Assembly (NCBI GenBank): GCA_035546535.1
Contig: DASZWQ010000114.1
Coordinates: forward strand, 1-64,000
From: Pirellulales bacterium
GTDB lineage: Bacteria; Planctomycetota; Planctomycetia; Pirellulales; JACPPG01
DNA: 64,000 bases
Reading direction: 5' to 3'
Position 1 is the first letter of the stretch, and the number at the start of each line of letters is the position of its first letter. A model generated the notes under the pieces. The model had not been told where the DNA came from. It ran no database searches and was given only the letters and a program-made list of their open reading frames with translations. Position numbers and translations under genes: made by a program. This document shows, piece after piece, positions 61,121 through 64,000 of this stretch.

Positions 61121-64000
61121 GTGAATCCCGTCTTTTTCGCGATGAAGCACCCGATCACCACGCTCATGCTGGTGGTGGGCCTGGTGTGCAGCGGGGCGAT
61201 GGCCTTGAGCCGCATGCGCGTCGACATTTTTCCGCCGCTCAACGAGCCGCGGATCTACGTCTTCTTACAGTACGGCGGCATGAGCCCGGCCCAGATGGAA
61301 GGGCTCATCGTCAATCAGTTCGAACTGATGTTCCAGTACGTCGACGGCATCAAGGAAATCGAGTCGCACAGCATTCAGCAAGTGGCGCTCGTGAAGATGT
61401 CGTTCTTTCCGGGCACCGACATGGGCGCCGCCGAAGGCGAAGTCGTCGCCATGGCCAACCGCGCCATGTCGCGCATGCCGCCGGGCACATTGCCCCCCAT
61501 GATCATGCGCATGGACGAAGGTAGCGTGCCGGTGGGCTACCTCGTGCTGACCAGCAAGACGACACCCTTGGGATTGGTCGGCGACATCGCGATGAACGTC
61601 ATCCGCCCGCTCGTGCAATCGAACGTGCCGGGCACCGTGGCCACCGCGCCGTTCGGCCCGAACGTCCGCACGATCCTGGTCAACGTCGACCCGCAGAAGC
61701 TGCAGAGCTACAACCTGACGCCGCAGGATGTGGTCAATTCGCTCATGTCGGGCAACGTGATCGTGCCGGCCGGCAACTTGTACATCAAGGACCAGATGCC
61801 GCTGGTGCCCAATAACGCGTTGGTGGACGACATTCAGGAGATCGGCAAGATCCCGCTACGGCTGGGGTCGAATCTTTACGTCCGCGACGTTTCGACGGTC
61901 GAGGATTCGACCGACGTCAATTACGGCTACGCGCTCGTCGATGGCAAGAAATCGGTCTACTTGCCCATCATCAAGAAGGACACCGCTTCGACGTTGACGG
62001 TCGTGGCCGACGTCTACAAGTCGTTGCAGGTGTTCAAGGATGCCGTGCCCAAGGACGTCGAAGTCACGTTCCAATTCGACGAATCGCCGACCGTGAAAGA
62101 CGCCATCCGCAGCGTCGCCACCGAAGGCTTTATCGGCGCCACGCTCACGGGCTTGATGATTCTTATCTTTCTGCGCGATCTGCGCAGTGTGATCGTGGTG
62201 GTGCTCAATATTCCGCTCGCGCTCACCGGCTCTTTGGCCGGGCTGTGGCTCACGGGAAACACGATCAACATCATGTCGCTGGGCGGGATGGCGCTGTCGA
62301 TCGGCATGCTGGTCGACGAGGCCACGGTCTCGATCGAAAACATCCAGGTCCAAATGACCAAAACCCGCCGGCTCGCCCGGGCGGTCGAGCGCGGCAGTAT
62401 GCAAACGGCCGTGCCTCGTTTGTTGGCGATGCTGTGCATTCTGTCGGTCTTCATCCCGGCCTTCGTGATGCAGGACCCGATCAGGTCGCTGTTCATGCCT
62501 TTGGCGCTGGCCGTCGGCTTTGCGATGATCTCGTCGTATTTGCTGTCGAGCACGCTGGTGCCGATCGTGTGCGTGTGGCTCTTGAAGCCGCATGAAGAGC
62601 ACGAGGGAGGCGAACACGCCGAAAAGAAAGATTGGTTCGAGGGGCTGCAATCGCGCTTCGAAAAGATCGTCACGTTCATGGTCGGCCATCGCAACCTGAT
62701 CGTGCCGGCCTATTTGATCGGCTGCGGGTTGATCCTGGGCTTCGGCGGCATGCAACTCGGCACCGAGCTGTTTCCGCAGATTGACTCCGGCGAATTCGTG
62801 TTACGCTACCGGCCGCCGTCGGGCTCGAATTTCGAGATCACGCGGCAAATGGGCGTGAAAATCCTGCAGGTCATGCAAGAGGACGTCGGGCCCGAGAACA
62901 TCGACATCTGCCTGGGCTATGCCGGGCAGATCGCGCCGAACTTCGGTATGAACAACATCGTGCTCTTCATGCGCGGACCTGACGACGGCTGGCTGCGCGC
63001 CAAGTTCCGCGAAGGGGGCGGCGTCAAGCTCGATGCCTTTCGCGAGCGCATGCGCAAGGCCCTGCCCGAAAAGATCGTCCCCTACATGGCCAAGCTCCTG
63101 GAGGGGTACGGCGTGCCGGCCGACGTGGCCGCCAAGCGGGCCCAGGACTGTATCTTCGGCTTCGAACCCGGAGATATCGTCAGCGAAGTCATGAGCTTCG
63201 GATCGCCGACGCCAATTGAAATTCTGGTGGCGAGCCCGAACATTCCCGAAGCCGTCAAGCACGCCGATAAAATCCGGGCCGAAATGGCCAAGATTCCCTG
63301 GCTGCGCGACGTGCAATTCCATGAATCTCTCGCTTATCCCTCGGTGGAAATCGACATCGATCGCGAGAAGGCCGGTCTGTCCGGCGTGACCGCGCAGCAG
63401 GTCGGCAACGCGGCCATCGTGGCCACGTCGAGCAGCCGCTTCATCGCGCTCAACTATTGGCAGAATCCCAAGACGGGCTTCGACTACCAGGTCGAAGTGC
63501 TCGTGCCCACGCAGCGCATGACCTCGATCGATCAGGTGTCGACGCTGCCGATCGAGCGGATCAACAACGCCGTGAACCTGATGGTGCGTGACGTGGCCAA
63601 CGTGCGCGAGACGAGCATGATGGAGCAGATCGACCGTATCGCCTCGCAGCGATACGTCAGCATCACGGCCAACGTCGAAGGCGAAGACATGGGACGCGCC
63701 GCGCGGCAAGTGTCGGCCGCTGTTCGGGCGGCTGGCGAACCGCCGCGTGGTGTCCGCGTTATGACGCGCGGCCAGTTTCCGCCCATGATCGACATGTTCG
63801 AAGGCTTGGGCGTCGGTCTGGGCATCGCGGTGGTGGTGATCTTGATCCTGTTGACGGCCTACTTCGAATCGCCGCGGCTTGCCGTGATCGCCCTCGGCGC
63901 CGTGCCCGGCGTGCTTTCGGGCATCGTGATCATGCTGCTCGTGACCGGCACCACGCTCAACCTGGAATCGTTCATGGGAACGATCATGTGCATCGGCGTT
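61121..64000 (+). CDS. RND efflux permease, 5' 960 codons (runs off window)
   Basis: An inner-membrane proton-driven RND transporter (AcrB/HAE1-like), open to the window end with no stop. It starts at GTG 61121 (AAAGG about 11 nt upstream) with TM1 (ITTLMLVVGLVCSGAMAL). TM2-TM6 follow the first periplasmic loop. The TM4 proton-relay position reads GMLVDEATVSIEN with Asp399-Glu400, where AcrB has two Asp. The second half begins near 62690 and ends in TM8-10 (VVVILILLTAYFESPRLAVI). The complete protein is probably about 1050-1100 residues. The divergent TolC is its likely partner; an adaptor gene would be expected downstream. Confidence 0.93.
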   Translation, partial: MNPVFFAMKHPITTLMLVVGLVCSGAMALSRMRVDIFPPLNEPRIYVFLQYGGMSPAQMEGLIVNQFELMFQYVDGIKEIESHSIQQVALVKMSFFPGTDMGAAEGEVVAMANRAMSRMPPGTLPPMIMRMDEGSVPVGYLVLTSKTTPLGLVGDIAMNVIRPLVQSNVPGTVATAPFGPNVRTILVNVDPQKLQSYNLTPQDVVNSLMSGNVIVPAGNLYIKDQMPLVPNNALVDDIQEIGKIPLRLGSNLYVRDVSTVEDSTDVNYGYALVDGKKSVYLPIIKKDTASTLTVVADVYKSLQVFKDAVPKDVEVTFQFDESPTVKDAIRSVATEGFIGATLTGLMILIFLRDLRSVIVVVLNIPLALTGSLAGLWLTGNTINIMSLGGMALSIGMLVDEATVSIENIQVQMTKTRRLARAVERGSMQTAVPRLLAMLCILSVFIPAFVMQDPIRSLFMPLALAVGFAMISSYLLSSTLVPIVCVWLLKPHEEHEGGEHAEKKDWFEGLQSRFEKIVTFMVGHRNLIVPAYLIGCGLILGFGGMQLGTELFPQIDSGEFVLRYRPPSGSNFEITRQMGVKILQVMQEDVGPENIDICLGYAGQIAPNFGMNNIVLFMRGPDDGWLRAKFREGGGVKLDAFRERMRKALPEKIVPYMAKLLEGYGVPADVAAKRAQDCIFGFEPGDIVSEVMSFGSPTPIEILVASPNIPEAVKHADKIRAEMAKIPWLRDVQFHESLAYPSVEIDIDREKAGLSGVTAQQVGNAAIVATSSSRFIALNYWQNPKTGFDYQVEVLVPTQRMTSIDQVSTLPIERINNAVNLMVRDVANVRETSMMEQIDRIASQRYVSITANVEGEDMGRAARQVSAAVRAAGEPPRGVRVMTRGQFPPMIDMFEGLGVGLGIAVVVILILLTAYFESPRLAVIALGAVPGVLSGIVIMLLVTGTTLNLESFMGTIMCIGV

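Noticed and set aside
60616-61524. Two plus-strand ORFs before and across the RND permease start
   Set aside because: Arg-rich translations; the second runs out of frame through the clear RND coding sequence.
1-64000. tRNA or rRNA genes
   Set aside because: I looked in the gaps for tRNA-like T-arm and acceptor patterns and for conserved rRNA stretches and saw none; a dedicated scan could still find one.

Overview
The window is GC-rich bacterial DNA, almost certainly from a planctomycete (Pirellulales-like). Several things point there: giant secreted repeat proteins with an N-terminal RLEERRLLNA motif, a zinc-ribbon/Ser-Thr kinase/WD40 fusion with DWG in place of DFG, a DUF1570-type HEATH protein, futalosine-pathway menaquinone genes (an MqnX-like deaminase and MqnD), FG-GAP and TPR proteins, and many palindromic intergenic repeats. 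I found no rRNA, tRNA, CRISPR array or prophage.

Layout. 1-543: the start of an IS5-type transposase (minus strand, cut by the window edge) has inserted into a sugar-phosphate isomerase gene and left only its C-terminal half. 566-9943: housekeeping and small genes (thioesterase, ACT protein, zinc-ribbon membrane protein, secreted esterase, HD hydrolase, a TlpA-like lipoprotein lacking its CXXC, aspS, miaA). 10133-12618: hisE-hisG, convergent with and overlapping an MqnX-like amidohydrolase. 12896-21468: a DUF1570 protein, then lysR-gltB-gltD, which reads as one glutamate synthase operon with its regulator as first gene. 21576-26799: a DUF4139-type secreted protein, a thioredoxin-like protein, about 1 kb of decayed or gene-poor sequence, a small membrane protein and mqnD.

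27040-47376 is the most unusual part. A TolC-like lipoprotein with a long proline-rich tail is divergent from three co-directional genes: a GAF-GAF-TM-HlyD fusion, a periplasmic HlyD adaptor and a PqqD-like/M50 site-2 protease/HlyD fusion. No ABC or RND pump gene lies among them. A Pro-rich secreted protein follows on the other strand. Next is a 1553-residue exported protein with five exactly 139-residue repeats, three PKD-like modules, and a hydrophobic segment plus Arg-rich C-terminus. A transmembrane kinase with 21 WD40 repeats (three seven-bladed propellers' worth) starts 30 nt later. Its N-terminal region carries five copies of a short motif of the form DSDFTIAF. I infer a planctomycete surface-protein export/processing and sensing locus; no experiment supports this here.

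47590-57032: secreted SnoaL/DUF1579-like protein, two exported proteins of unknown function, a HAD hydrolase, an NTF2-like protein, a 10-repeat FG-GAP protein and a tandem pair of SH3-like/TPR paralogues. 57037-64000: an SDR oxidoreductase, an amidohydrolase-2 protein lacking the usual HxH, and a divergent TolC / RND permease pair; the permease runs off the window end.
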